In this document: piece after piece, positions 6,769 to 15,134 of the stretch | How the letters are laid out: each line of letters opens with the position of its first letter | How positions within the stretch are numbered: the stretch's first letter is position 1 | Made by a program: the position numbers and the translations under genes | The notes under the pieces: generated by a model | Told to the model about the DNA's origin: nothing | The model's input: the letters and a program-made list of their open reading frames with translations, nothing else | Databases searched by the model: none | NCBI GenBank assembly: GCA_024642465.1 | Contig: JAHEBA010000021.1 | Span: forward strand, 1 to 43,017 | Length of the DNA: 43,017 nucleotides | Reading direction: 5' to 3' | From: Alphaproteobacteria bacterium | GTDB taxonomy: Bacteria > Pseudomonadota > Alphaproteobacteria > Rhizobiales > Aestuariivirgaceae

Positions 6769-7608
6769 ATGCTGAAACGACAAGAGGCCCTGGTCGAACT
6801 GGACGGTGCCGGCGTCGGCCGTGCCGGACGCTGGCTGGTGCGCGGGGTAAACCTGTCCATCCGCAAGGGCGAGATCCTGACGCTGATCGGGCCCAACGGG
6901 TCGGGCAAGTCGACCACGGCGCGCATGGCGCTGGGCGTTTTGAACCCCGACGAGGGCACCGCCAGCCGCCAGCCGGGTCTCAAGGTCGGTTACGTGCCGC
7001 AGAAGGTCAGCATCGACTGGACGCTGCCGCTTACGGTGGAACGGTTCATGCGGCTGACCGGCAACATCGGAAAGGCCGACGTGGACGCCGCGATGGAGCG
7101 GACGGGCGTGAGCAAGTTGCGCCATGAAGAGGTGCGCAGTCTGTCGGGCGGCGAATTCCAGCGGGTCATGCTGGCGCGCGCCATAGCCCGCAAGCCGGAC
7201 CTGCTGGTGCTGGACGAGCCGCTGCAGGGCGTCGATTTCTCCGGCCAGATCGTGCTGTACGAACTGATTTCCAAGCTGCGCAGCGAGCTTGGTTGCGGCA
7301 TCCTGCTGATCAGTCATGACCTGCACGTGGTGATGGCGGCGACCGACCAGGTGATCTGCCTGAATGGCCACGTTTGCTGCCACGGCACCCCGGTTGCGGT
7401 CGCTTCCAGTCCGGAATACCGGCAGCTGTTCGGCGACCGGGCGGTGCCGACGCTGGCGGTCTACGAACATCACCACGACCATGTTCACCTGCCCGACGGG
7501 CGGGTGCGCCATGCCGACGGCACCGTGACGGAGAGCTGCCACCCCGGTGACGGACACCATCACGAGCACGGCGAGGATGGCGGCAACAAGGAGCACGGCC
7601 ATGCTTGA
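6769..7608 (+). CDS. znuC: Zinc ABC transporter ATP-binding protein ZnuC with His-rich tail
   Basis: The cytoplasmic ATPase that powers zinc import. The start at 6769 (MLKRQEA) gives 279 residues; an in-frame TTG at 6742 is possible. Walker A is GPNGSGKST (41-49), the ABC signature LSGGE (125-129), Walker B LLVLDEP (145-151), and the switch histidine lies in LLISHDL. The C-terminal about 50 residues are extremely His/Asp-rich (EHHHDHVH, then GDGHHHEHGED and KEHGHA). Such tails on ZnuC are thought to bind zinc. The last codons overlap the znuB start by 8 nt, indicating translational coupling. Confidence 0.95.
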   Translation: MLKRQEALVELDGAGVGRAGRWLVRGVNLSIRKGEILTLIGPNGSGKSTTARMALGVLNPDEGTASRQPGLKVGYVPQKVSIDWTLPLTVERFMRLTGNIGKADVDAAMERTGVSKLRHEEVRSLSGGEFQRVMLARAIARKPDLLVLDEPLQGVDFSGQIVLYELISKLRSELGCGILLISHDLHVVMAATDQVICLNGHVCCHGTPVAVASSPEYRQLFGDRAVPTLAVYEHHHDHVHLPDGRVRHADGTVTESCHPGDGHHHEHGEDGGNKEHGHA

Positions 7609-8416
7609 CGATTTCTTCGTCCGGGCACTGCTGGCGGGCGTAGGCGTGGCCCTGGTGGCCGGCCCGCTTGGTTGCTTCATCGTGTGGCGGCGGCTGGCCT
7701 ATTTCGGCGATACGCTATCGCATGCAGCACTGCTTGGCGTGGCCTTTGCCTTGCTGTTCGAGGTTAACATCACGCTTGCAGTGTTTGCCGTCGCTGCGGT
7801 CGTGTCGCTGTTGCTGCTGGCGCTGCAGCGGCGGGCGGGGCTGTCTTCAGATGCGCTGCTGGGGCTGCTGGCCCACTCGTCGATTGCCATCGGGCTGGTG
7901 GCACTGTCGTTCATGACCTGGGTGCGCGTCGATCTGATCAGCTTCCTGTTTGGCGATATTCTTGCCGTTTCGCGCACCGACATCGCAGTGATCTATGGCG
8001 GCGGCATCGCCGTGCTGGGGGTGCTGGCGTGGATCTGGCGGCCATTGTTCGCTGCGACCGTGAACCGGGAAATCGCGGAAGCCGAGGGACAGAACCCGCG
8101 CCAGGCCGACATCGTCTTCATGGTGTTGATGGCCACGGTGATCGCCATTGCGCTCAAGATTGTAGGGGTGCTGCTGATCACTGCCATGTTGATCATACCG
8201 GCGGCCACGGCTCGGCGCATGGTGTCCGGCCCGGAGCAGATGGCGGTCGTGGCGGGCGTAGCAGCCGTGGCCAGCGTCGTTGGAGGCTTGTTTGCCTCGC
8301 TGCAGTGGGATACCCCGTCGGGGCCGACCATCGTGGTCACTGCCGTATGCCTGTTCGTCGCCTCGCTGCTGGTGCCGGCAACGTTTGCAAGCCGACGCCG
8401 GCAAGGGAACCCGTAA
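7601..8416 (+). CDS. znuB: Zinc ABC transporter permease ZnuB
   Basis: The inner-membrane channel of the ZnuABC importer, 271 residues from the ATG at 7601 (MLDDFFVRALLAG). The frame is open further upstream, but that part is antisense-like and overlaps znuC. About eight to nine hydrophobic helices are visible, with the family motif around GDTLSHAALLGVA near the N-terminus and LLITAMLIIPAATAR later. The start overlaps the end of znuC by 8 nt and zur begins one base after its stop, so the three genes form one tight operon. Confidence 0.95.
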   Translation: MLDDFFVRALLAGVGVALVAGPLGCFIVWRRLAYFGDTLSHAALLGVAFALLFEVNITLAVFAVAAVVSLLLLALQRRAGLSSDALLGLLAHSSIAIGLVALSFMTWVRVDLISFLFGDILAVSRTDIAVIYGGGIAVLGVLAWIWRPLFAATVNREIAEAEGQNPRQADIVFMVLMATVIAIALKIVGVLLITAMLIIPAATARRMVSGPEQMAVVAGVAAVASVVGGLFASLQWDTPSGPTIVVTAVCLFVASLLVPATFASRRRQGNP

Positions 8417-8417
8417 C

Positions 8418-8846
8418 ATGGCCACCCATTCGCATGACACAAGCCTTGCTGGCCTGACCCGCAACCAGTCGCTGGTGATGGGCGCCTTGTCAGGCGCTTC
8501 GGCGCCCTTGAGCGCCTATGCCATCCTCGACCAGTTGCGTGAAGCGGGCGTGCGCGCACCGCTGCAGGTTTACCGGGCGCTGGACAAGCTGGTCGAACTG
8601 GGGCTCGTCCACCGGCTGGAAAGCCTGAACGCGTTCGTGGCTTGCCGCCATGCCGGGTGTGAGACGCACGACATCACGGCGTTCACGATCTGCGAGCAAT
8701 GCGGCAAGGTTGCCGAGGTGACCGACAGCAAGCTTGCCGGACAGCTTGAGGAAATCGCCCGGCGCCAGGGCTTCCGGGCGACGAAATCCACTGTGGAACT
8801 GCGGGGCCTGTGCAAGCAATGCCAGGCCGCCGCATCCGTTGCATGA
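8418..8846 (+). CDS. zur: Fur-family zinc uptake regulator Zur
   Basis: A zinc-sensing repressor of the Fur family, 142 residues. A winged-helix DNA-binding region spans about residues 12-75 (SAYAILDQLREAG, VYRALDKLVELGLVHRL). The dimerisation part carries the structural zinc cysteines as two CxxC pairs (Cys92/Cys95 and Cys132/Cys135) and further ligands around Cys76, His78, Cys81 and His84. It starts at the ATG one base after the znuB stop. Being last in the znuCB operon behind a palindromic operator suggests autoregulation. Placement with znu genes argues for Zur rather than Fur or PerR. Confidence 0.93.
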   Translation: MATHSHDTSLAGLTRNQSLVMGALSGASAPLSAYAILDQLREAGVRAPLQVYRALDKLVELGLVHRLESLNAFVACRHAGCETHDITAFTICEQCGKVAEVTDSKLAGQLEEIARRQGFRATKSTVELRGLCKQCQAAASVA

Positions 8847-8858
8847 GGGTGTCCGCGG

Positions 8859-9275
8859 TCAGGCCGTGCGGTTGAGCAGGCTGAACGCCATCATGCCGGC
8901 CAGCATGGAGGCGATGAACACCAGCACCGGCCAGCCACCCAGAAACAGGTTGGCAATGGCTGGGCCGGGGCACAGGCCGACCAGTCCCCAACCGACACCA
9001 AACACGGCTGCACCACCGATAAGGCGTGCATCGATGGTGCCGGCGGGCTGGCCGGGGAGCGTGTAGCCCAGCAGCGATTTCGACCGGCGCGAAACGAAAA
9101 GCCACGCGGCAATCATCACCGCCATGGCGCCGCCCATGACGAAGGCGAGGGTCGGGTCCCATGCGCCGCCGAAGAGGTCGAGGAAGCCACGCACGCGGGC
9201 CGGGTTGACCATGTCGGACACCACGAGGCCGGCACCGAAAACAAGGCCCGATACAAGAGCAACAATCTTTCTCAT
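8859..9275 (-). CDS. DUF6691 / YeeE-YedE-like membrane protein (C-terminal partner)
   Basis: A 138-residue membrane protein with about four helices. It carries the signature GLVVSDMVNPARVRGFLDLF and a cysteine motif GLCPGPA near the end. It is the second half of a two-gene YeeE/YedE system (often called PmpB-like) that resembles a split TsuA-type carrier for sulfur compounds such as thiosulfate. The partner gene lies 18 bases upstream on the same strand. Its end is convergent with zur, 12 bases away. The transport role is inferred from the family; the substrate is not shown by sequence. Confidence 0.85.
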   Translation of the reverse strand: MRKIVALVSGLVFGAGLVVSDMVNPARVRGFLDLFGGAWDPTLAFVMGGAMAVMIAAWLFVSRRSKSLLGYTLPGQPAGTIDARLIGGAAVFGVGWGLVGLCPGPAIANLFLGGWPVLVFIASMLAGMMAFSLLNRTA

Positions 9276-9293
9276 GTCAGATCATCTCCCGGC

Positions 9294-9722
9294 TCAGGCC
9301 ATGAACAGCCGCATCGCCGTGACGATGGCAATGGCGACAGCCATGAAGGTCAATGTGGCGGCGATGGAACGCGGCGACAGGCGTGACATGCCGCAAACGC
9401 CATGGCCGCTGGTGCAACCCGAGCCCAGGCGCGAGCCGATGCCGACCAATACGCCAGCGGCAATCAGAAGCGGTATGGACGTGGTAATGTCGATGTCAGG
9501 CTTAGCCACGACTGCGGCATAGGCCACAGGTGCTGCAGCAAGACCTGCCACGAACAGGGCGTTTTCTTTCCAGGTGGCCGGCAGGCTGGTGTTCACCAGT
9601 GCGCCGAGTATGCCGCTGATGCCGGCAATCCGGCCATTGCCGAGCAGCAGAATTGCCGCGGCCAGGCCGATCAGCGCGCCGCCAGCCAGTCCGGCAAGGG
9701 CGTCATTGAGGACGAAGTTCAT
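9294..9722 (-). CDS. YeeE/YedE family membrane protein (N-terminal partner)
   Basis: A 142-residue membrane protein with about four helices. It carries the YeeE signature GRIAGISGIL and the conserved cysteine loop GSGCTSGHGVCGMSRLSPRS, which in related sulfur carriers lines the permeation path. With the downstream DUF6691 gene it should build one functional unit for uptake of sulfur species. The upstream region contains a TTCATAT-N12-ATATGAA inverted repeat, a likely operator. In other proteobacteria such pairs are controlled by sulfide-responsive ArsR-type repressors (BigR/SqrR), but no such regulator is encoded next to it here. Confidence 0.87.
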   Translation of the reverse strand: MNFVLNDALAGLAGGALIGLAAAILLLGNGRIAGISGILGALVNTSLPATWKENALFVAGLAAAPVAYAAVVAKPDIDITTSIPLLIAAGVLVGIGSRLGSGCTSGHGVCGMSRLSPRSIAATLTFMAVAIAIVTAMRLFMA

Positions 9723-9746
9723 TCAGTGTTACTCCAGGGGTATGCA

Positions 9747-9772
9747 TTCATATACAATTTCTTGAATATGAA
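9747..9772. promoter_or_regulatory. Inverted repeat, likely ArsR/BigR-type operator
   Basis: TTCATAT (9747-9753) and ATATGAA (9766-9772) are perfect 7-bp arms separated by 12 bases. They lie 24 bases upstream of the YeeE start. AT-rich TTCATAT-type arms and this placement fit the operators of ArsR-family sulfide/persulfide repressors; the regulator identity is inferred. Confidence 0.6.
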
Positions 9773-9861
9773 GTGAGACGCAAGTTTGTTCAAGAGGGCG
9801 GATGCCTGTAGATGGCACAAAATTTCGTTGAACCTAACGGCGGTGGCCGCGTTTACCGCCT

Positions 9862-11415
9862 ATGTCTTTTGTCCTCGTTCTTGGCGACCAACTTAGCCTG
9901 AATCTGTCTTCACTCAAGGCCTCGGACCAGTCTGCGGACGTGGTGCTGATGGCGGAGGTGATGGACGAAGCCAGCTATGTGCGCCACCACAAGAAAAAGC
10001 TGGCGCTGGTGTTCGCTGCGATGCGCCACTTCGCGGACGAACTTCGCGAGGCGGGCTGGACCGTCGACTACATGCAGCTGGATGACGAGGGCAATTCAGG
10101 CTCGTTGAAGGGCGAGGTCGAGCGGGCTCTGAAGCGTCATGATGTGGATTGCATCCGGCTCACCGAGCCCGGCGAGTGGCGCCTCAAAGCGGACATCGAT
10201 GGCTGGCCGGAGGCGCTCGGCGCCAAGGTCGAGGTGCTGGAGGATGACAGATTCATCTGCTCCCACGACCGTTTCCGGCGCTGGGCGGATGGGCGCAAGT
10301 CGTTACGGATGGAATATTTCTATCGCGAGATGCGGCGCGATACCGGCCTGCTGGTCGACGATGACGGGGAACCGGAAGGCGGGCAGTGGAACTATGACCA
10401 CGACAACAGGAAGGCAGCGGCGCCCGACCTGTTCATGCCACGTTTGCCGGTGTTCGAACCTGACGCCATCACCCGCGAGGTGCTGGACATGGTCGCCGAA
10501 CGCTTTCCTGACAATTTCGGGGACCTGGAGCCGTTCGGCTATGCGGAGACCCGCAAGGACGCGGAGGCCGCGCTCGACCACTTTATCGCGAATGCCCTGC
10601 CGCGCTTTGGCGACTACCAGGACGCGATGCTGGAAGGCGAGGATCACCTCTATCACTCCGTGCTGTCGCCCTACATCAATCTCGGGCTGCTCGACCCGCT
10701 GGAGGTTTGCCGCAGGGCGGTTGCGGCTTATGAGAAGGGCGATGCGCCGCTCAACGCGGTGGAAGGCTTCGTGCGCCAGATTATCGGCTGGCGCGAGTAC
10801 GTGCGCGGGCTCTACTGGCTGAAGATGCCGGACTATCGCGACATGAATTTTCTCGGCGCGGAGCGGCCCCTGCCGGCGTTCTACTGGACAGGCGAAACCG
10901 ACATGGCGTGCCTCAAGGCGGCTATCGGCCAGACGAAGCGGCTCGCCTACGCCCATCACATCCAACGGCTGATGGTGACCGGCAATTTTGCCATGCTGGC
11001 TGGGTGCTCGCCGCAGGCCGTGCATGAGTGGTATCTTGCGGTCTATGGCGATGCATACGAGTGGGTGGAGCTTCCCAACACGCTGGGCATGAGCCAGTTC
11101 GGCGATGGCGGGCTGATGGCGTCGAAGCCCTATGCAGCCAGCGGCAACTACATCTCGAAGATGTCGGATCATTGCAGCAACTGCCGCTATTCCGTCAGCA
11201 AGAAGACAGGCGAGGGAGCGTGCCCGTTCAACTCACTGTACTGGGATTTCCTGGCCCGCAACGACGACAAGCTCAAGGGCAACCCGCGCATGGGCCAGAT
11301 GTATGCCACCTGGAACCGCATGGGCGCGGACAAGCAAGGCGAGTATCGTGACAGTGCGAAGGCGTTTCTCGACGGGCTGGAATGGGACGAAGGATCATGG
11401 ACGGCGAACGCATAG
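9862..11415 (+). CDS. phrB: Prokaryotic Fe-S (6-4) photolyase PhrB
   Basis: A light-driven DNA repair enzyme for (6-4) pyrimidine photoproducts, 517 residues. It belongs to the FeS-BCP/CryPro class, which binds FAD, a ribolumazine antenna and a 4Fe-4S cluster. The four cluster cysteines fall at Cys350, Cys438, Cys441 and Cys454 (MACLKA; DHCSNC; GACPFN), the same numbering I recall for the Agrobacterium PhrB. The His pair 365/366 (YAHHIQ) sits at the position needed for (6-4) repair. The N-terminal antenna domain starts with LVLGDQLS. It overlaps the next gene by 19 bases, so the two are co-transcribed. Confidence 0.93.
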   Translation: MSFVLVLGDQLSLNLSSLKASDQSADVVLMAEVMDEASYVRHHKKKLALVFAAMRHFADELREAGWTVDYMQLDDEGNSGSLKGEVERALKRHDVDCIRLTEPGEWRLKADIDGWPEALGAKVEVLEDDRFICSHDRFRRWADGRKSLRMEYFYREMRRDTGLLVDDDGEPEGGQWNYDHDNRKAAAPDLFMPRLPVFEPDAITREVLDMVAERFPDNFGDLEPFGYAETRKDAEAALDHFIANALPRFGDYQDAMLEGEDHLYHSVLSPYINLGLLDPLEVCRRAVAAYEKGDAPLNAVEGFVRQIIGWREYVRGLYWLKMPDYRDMNFLGAERPLPAFYWTGETDMACLKAAIGQTKRLAYAHHIQRLMVTGNFAMLAGCSPQAVHEWYLAVYGDAYEWVELPNTLGMSQFGDGGLMASKPYAASGNYISKMSDHCSNCRYSVSKKTGEGACPFNSLYWDFLARNDDKLKGNPRMGQMYATWNRMGADKQGEYRDSAKAFLDGLEWDEGSWTANA

Positions 11416-11669
11416 AGCAGGCGATCATGGAACTGTGCCTGGAGCGCGGGCAGGGCAAGACCATTTGCCCATCGGAGGCTGCGCGCCGGCTGGCGGTAGA
11501 GGGCGGCGACTGGCATGACCTGATGGGGCCGGTGCGGCAGGCAGCAGTGAGGCTTGCGAACGATGGGCGGATCTCGATCTACCGGAAGGGGCGCCCGATC
11601 GCATCGGACGGGATGCGTGGGGTGATCCGGCTGGGACTGCCGGGCAAGACGCTTCCGGGCTCAGGCTGA
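11397..11669 (+). CDS. DUF3253 domain protein
   Basis: A 90-residue protein starting at the ATG at 11397, inside the phrB end (19-bp overlap). It matches the DUF3253 pattern: a helical N-terminus with [20 protein letters not shown], then a [19 protein letters not shown] stretch and a short basic wing ([11 protein letters not shown]). This looks like a winged-helix fold. DUF3253 genes are frequently found beside photolyases and DUF2256 in proteobacteria, suggesting a role linked to light or DNA damage, but the function is unknown. Its last 9 bases overlap the convergent DUF2256 gene. Confidence 0.8.
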   Translation: MDGERIEQAIMELCLERGQGKTICPSEAARRLAVEGGDWHDLMGPVRQAAVRLANDGRISIYRKGRPIASDGMRGVIRLGLPGKTLPGSG

Positions 11670-11816
11670 TGGCTTGCGGCGGCCCTCGCTGCGGCAGCGG
11701 TCTGAGCAGTATTTCACCTCGTCCCAGACCTTTTCCCACTTCTTGCGCCATGTGAACGGCCGCCCGCAGGCGATGCACGTTTTCTGTGGCAGGTCGGATT
11801 TTCGGCGCATTTTCAT
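11661..11816 (-). CDS. DUF2256 small zinc-ribbon-like protein
   Basis: A 51-residue basic protein (start [12 protein letters not shown]; the second Met at 11810 is also possible). It has the DUF2256 signature: [20 protein letters not shown] followed by YCSDRCR. Cys14, Cys17, Cys37 and Cys41 form a C-x2-C...C-x3-C zinc-ribbon-like set. DUF2256 is of unknown function and is often encoded next to, or fused with, photolyase-family genes. Here it is convergent with and overlaps DUF3253 by 9 bases, closing a phrB-DUF3253-DUF2256 cluster. The downstream gap 11817-12073 shows nothing I can support. Confidence 0.85.
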   Translation of the reverse strand: MKMRRKSDLPQKTCIACGRPFTWRKKWEKVWDEVKYCSDRCRSEGRRKPSA

Positions 11817-12073
11817 GGGGTCCGTGTCCGTAAACATGTCCAGGCTCCATTAACGGAAACTTGGTGTCCCGGTTCCATGCTGTGTCGAGGCAACAACTGT
11901 TGAGGGCACGCCACGGGCGACGTCGTACGGTTCAGGCCCAGGAGGCCGGTCAGGATGGCTTTCACCAGACAGCCGGGCGTCAAGCCCGAGTGCTGTTGGC
12001 CTGCCTTGCCTGCGATTTTTGCAGTCTGCTCCGCCGGCCTGTTGCTATCATCCCTTTGTTCGGCCTAGCTCGC

Positions 12074-12466
12074 CTACTGCACGATGATGGTCTTGTACTG
12101 CTTGTCGGCGCCGGTTAGGCGATCGAGGGCCAGCTGCAGGCGGCCATAGAACACTGCCTTGCCGGGATAACCCTCGAAACGGTCGACCTCGACGCCATTG
12201 TCCATCAACACGAAGGTGGGCGTGCCGATGATCGGCGTCAGCCGCTTGATGTCGGCGGGCATGGGCGTGCCGACGAGGTATACCCGCAACGGTGCGGTGC
12301 GTGCTTCAGGCGAGCGGGCATAGCCTTCAACGCCGATCTCGGCATGCCACTTGGCGCACCAGGGACAGCCCTTGCGGTCGAACATGACGAGCTCCGCTGC
12401 GCCTGCCGGCAGGCTGGCGAGAGCGAACAGCATCAGTGCGGCGGCGATGGCGAGAGCGCGGATCAT
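12074..12466 (-). CDS. Periplasmic thioredoxin-like protein (SoxS-like)
   Basis: A 130-residue exported protein with a signal peptide (MIRALAIAAALMLFALASL, cleavage near AGAAE). A thioredoxin-like domain follows with a CPWC redox motif in FDRKGCPWCAKWH and a cis-proline segment IIGTPTFVLMD. The short fold and motif match SoxS-like and related periplasmic thioredoxins that keep partner proteins reduced. No sox genes are nearby, so the partner is unknown. It lies 50 bases beyond the stop of the NagZ-like gene on the same strand and could share its transcript. Confidence 0.8.
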   Translation of the reverse strand: MIRALAIAAALMLFALASLPAGAAELVMFDRKGCPWCAKWHAEIGVEGYARSPEARTAPLRVYLVGTPMPADIKRLTPIIGTPTFVLMDNGVEVDRFEGYPGKAVFYGRLQLALDRLTGADKQYKTIIVQ

Positions 12467-12516
12467 GGTTGGTCTTATAGCGCCAATCGCGGCGATAGTG
12501 CGATCAAAGGTTTGTA

Positions 12517-13623
12517 TCAGCGGTGCAGCCGCGCCTTGTAATCTTTCACGCGGGTCCAGGAACGGTAGAGCTGCTTAAACGACAGCCGGCCTGCCTTCAC
12601 GGCCTTCTCGATGGCGTTCACCGCGAAGTCCGTGTTCGACGGGGTGGAGGCCAGCACATTGCCGATGAGAACGAGGTCATTGCCGGCCTTCAGCGCCAGC
12701 ACGATGGCCTCCTCGAGCGGACGCTTCGAGGTGATGGCGCGCATCTGCAGGTCGTCGGTGATGACTACGCCGTCGAAGCCCAGTTCATCGCGCAACCGGG
12801 TCTGGATGGCGATGGGCGACAACGAGGCCGGCAGGTCCTGGCCCATGCCCCAATCCTTGTGGAACAGGTGCGAGGTCATCACCATTCCGTCATAGCCTGC
12901 ACGGAACAGGCGGCGGTAGGGCTCGATCTCAACTGGTTGCCACTGCTTGGTCACGTCGACGAACTTAAGGTGGCTGTCGCTGGCCGACGAGCCGTGGCCG
13001 GGCCAGTGCTTCAGCGCCGTGCCGACCCGCTTGGCCCTGTGGGCGTCGATGAAGGCGCCGGCATAGCGGGCCACGTAAAGCGGATGGGCACCGAACGAGC
13101 GGTACTTGCGGGCGATGATTGGGTTTTGCGGATTGAGCAGCACATCGACCACAGGGCCGAAATTGGTGTTGAAGCCGGCACTGGCGAGCTCAGCGGCCAT
13201 ACCATCATAGCGCTTGCGGGCTTCTGCCACGGTGTAGCGCTGCTGCATGCGGAAGTGGCCGGGGGTATAGGTGAAGCCCTTCTTGCGGTTGAGCCGCTCG
13301 ACGGAGCCGCCTTCCTCATCCACCGCGATGATCGGCGTGTAGCGGACCTCCGCGCCCAGCAGGAACCGGGTCAGGGCAGCCACCTGCTTGGGGTTGCGGA
13401 TGTTCTTGTGGAAGAAGATGACGCCGCCGATTTCCGAGCGTTCCAGCGCGCGGCGCACCTGTCGTACGCTGGCATCGCGCGGGGTCTGGCCGGCAAAGCC
13501 CTTGATTACCAGCTGGCCGTACATCTTGCGCAGGCCCTCGTCGCGGGTGACGGGCCTTGCATCCGCCGCTGCCGTTGCAACGAGCAAGGCAATCAGCAGG
13601 CAGGCAATCCGTGACGTGTTCAT
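12517..13623 (-). CDS. Exported family GH3 beta-N-acetylhexosaminidase-like protein
   Basis: A glycoside hydrolase family 3 enzyme of the NagZ type, 368 residues from the ATG at 13623. The NagZ loop KHWPGHG (205-211) with the following DSH (216-218) supplies the His-Asp acid/base pair. The catalytic aspartate lies in VITDDLQM (Asp290). AVDEEGG (about 100-106) forms part of the sugar pocket. Unlike the usual cytosolic NagZ of Gram-negatives, it begins with a clear signal peptide (MNTSRIACLLIALLVATAAA). It may therefore trim N-acetylglucosamine from peptidoglycan or glycans in the periplasm or outside. An alternative start at 13641 would add six residues. Confidence 0.85.
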   Translation of the reverse strand: MNTSRIACLLIALLVATAAADARPVTRDEGLRKMYGQLVIKGFAGQTPRDASVRQVRRALERSEIGGVIFFHKNIRNPKQVAALTRFLLGAEVRYTPIIAVDEEGGSVERLNRKKGFTYTPGHFRMQQRYTVAEARKRYDGMAAELASAGFNTNFGPVVDVLLNPQNPIIARKYRSFGAHPLYVARYAGAFIDAHRAKRVGTALKHWPGHGSSASDSHLKFVDVTKQWQPVEIEPYRRLFRAGYDGMVMTSHLFHKDWGMGQDLPASLSPIAIQTRLRDELGFDGVVITDDLQMRAITSKRPLEEAIVLALKAGNDLVLIGNVLASTPSNTDFAVNAIEKAVKAGRLSFKQLYRSWTRVKDYKARLHR

Positions 13624-13760
13624 GATGGATGGCAGCTGCATCCGGCGTCCCTGACGTTCTTCCTCTGCCAAGCGGTAACACTGGCTGGCGGCAGGTGTCC
13701 ACGACTTAAGGTCTCCTGGCCTCTTGACCTTCCTGCAGGTGTTCAGCAACGTCTGATCCC

Positions 13761-15107
13761 ATGCGTCTCTATCACCCTTCGGCTTTCGACTTCACCACCG
13801 CGGTTCCCAGCTACTGGGAGGCGACCGCGCCCGCCTTCGACCACGAGGCGCCGCCGCTGCAAGGCGCCCACACGGCAGACGTCGCCATCATCGGCGGCGG
13901 TTATGCGGGCCTTCACGCAGCCCTCGTGCTGGCGCGCGAGCACGGGCTCAAGGTCAAGGTGCTGGAGGCGGGTCATGTCGGCTGGGGCGCGTCCGGGCGC
14001 AATGGTGGGTTCTGCTGCCCTGGTGCGGTGAAGCTCAGCTACGGCGAGCTGATAAGCCGGTTTGGTCTCGACGAGACAAAGCACTTCTACAAGGTGCAGC
14101 GGGACGCCGTGTACTTCGTCGGCGACTTCCTGGCCGCTGAAGGTATCGATGCCCAGCGCACGGGCAATGGCCAGATGGAAGTGGCGCACAAGCCATCGCG
14201 CGTCGAGGAACTCAAGGCAGAACAACGCTTTATGCGCGAAACCTTTGGCGATGATTCAGCCTTTTACACGCGCGAGGAGCTGGCTGAGCGCGGCTTCGAC
14301 AGTCTCGCCTTCCATGCGGGCCTGCTGTCGACGGAAACCTTCGGCCTGCATCCGCTGCGCTATGTGCGCGGGCTGGCGCGGGTGGCGGTGGATGCTGGCG
14401 TCGAGCTGCATGCGAGGTCAGAGGTGACCGGCTGGCGCACGGCGGGCGGGCTCCACACGCTGGTGACGCGCGAGGGCGAGGTGAGCGCAAGGCATGTGCT
14501 CATCGCCACCAACGGGTACACCGACGAGACGCTGCCCGCTGCTGTCGGCGGCAGGCTGCTGCCGGCGCTGACGCGGATCATAGTCACCCGGCCGATCAGC
14601 GACAACGAACTGAAAGCGCAAGGCTGGACCAGCACCGACCCGACGTACGACACCCGCCGGCTGCTGCATTACTTCCGGCTGCTGCCGGACAACCGCATGC
14701 TGTTTGGCGGACGCGGCGGCACCGATGCCTCGTCCGACGCCATGAACCGCATCATCGGCACCTTGCGGCAGACCTTCGAAGAGGTGTTTCCCGCCTGGAA
14801 GCACGTCGAGACCGAATACTCCTGGGGCGGGTTCGTCTGCCTCACCTCGTCGCGCGCGCCGTTTGCCGGGCCGGTGCCGGGCATGGAGAATGTGTGGGGC
14901 GCGTTCGGCTGGCACGGCAACGGGGTGGCCATGGCAAGCTATGCCGCCAACCGGCTGGCCGGGGTGATCGCTGGGGCGGTGGCCCACGACAAGGCGCTGC
15001 CTGCGGTGCTGCAGGGGATGCCGGGCCGGTTCATCATGCCGTCGCAACGGGTAAATTATCTCAAGGCGGCCTATGTGGGCTATGGCCTGCAGGACAAGTG
15101 GCGCTGA
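13761..15107 (+). CDS. FAD-dependent oxidoreductase, DAO family (OrdL/PuuB-like)
   Basis: A 448-residue amine oxidase-type flavoprotein. The dinucleotide-binding motif VAIIGGGYAGLHAAL sits at about residues 42-56, followed by the second FAD segment GWGASGRNGGFCCPG. The C-terminus has the DAO closing motif GAFGWHGNGVAMASYAAN. Members such as gamma-glutamylputrescine oxidase (PuuB) and OrdL oxidise amines or N-substituted amino acids using oxygen. No polyamine genes flank it, so the substrate is not defined. It starts 137 bases from the divergent GH3 gene, and the PPK2 gene follows after 27 bases, possibly on one transcript. Confidence 0.85.
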   Translation: MRLYHPSAFDFTTAVPSYWEATAPAFDHEAPPLQGAHTADVAIIGGGYAGLHAALVLAREHGLKVKVLEAGHVGWGASGRNGGFCCPGAVKLSYGELISRFGLDETKHFYKVQRDAVYFVGDFLAAEGIDAQRTGNGQMEVAHKPSRVEELKAEQRFMRETFGDDSAFYTREELAERGFDSLAFHAGLLSTETFGLHPLRYVRGLARVAVDAGVELHARSEVTGWRTAGGLHTLVTREGEVSARHVLIATNGYTDETLPAAVGGRLLPALTRIIVTRPISDNELKAQGWTSTDPTYDTRRLLHYFRLLPDNRMLFGGRGGTDASSDAMNRIIGTLRQTFEEVFPAWKHVETEYSWGGFVCLTSSRAPFAGPVPGMENVWGAFGWHGNGVAMASYAANRLAGVIAGAVAHDKALPAVLQGMPGRFIMPSQRVNYLKAAYVGYGLQDKWR

Positions 15108-15134
15108 CGCCAGCACGCACGGAAGGAGCCTGAC

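Noticed and set aside
11861..12118. 85-codon plus-strand open frame
   Set aside because: No ribosome-binding site, composition unlike a protein, and it overlaps the end of the thioredoxin-like gene.
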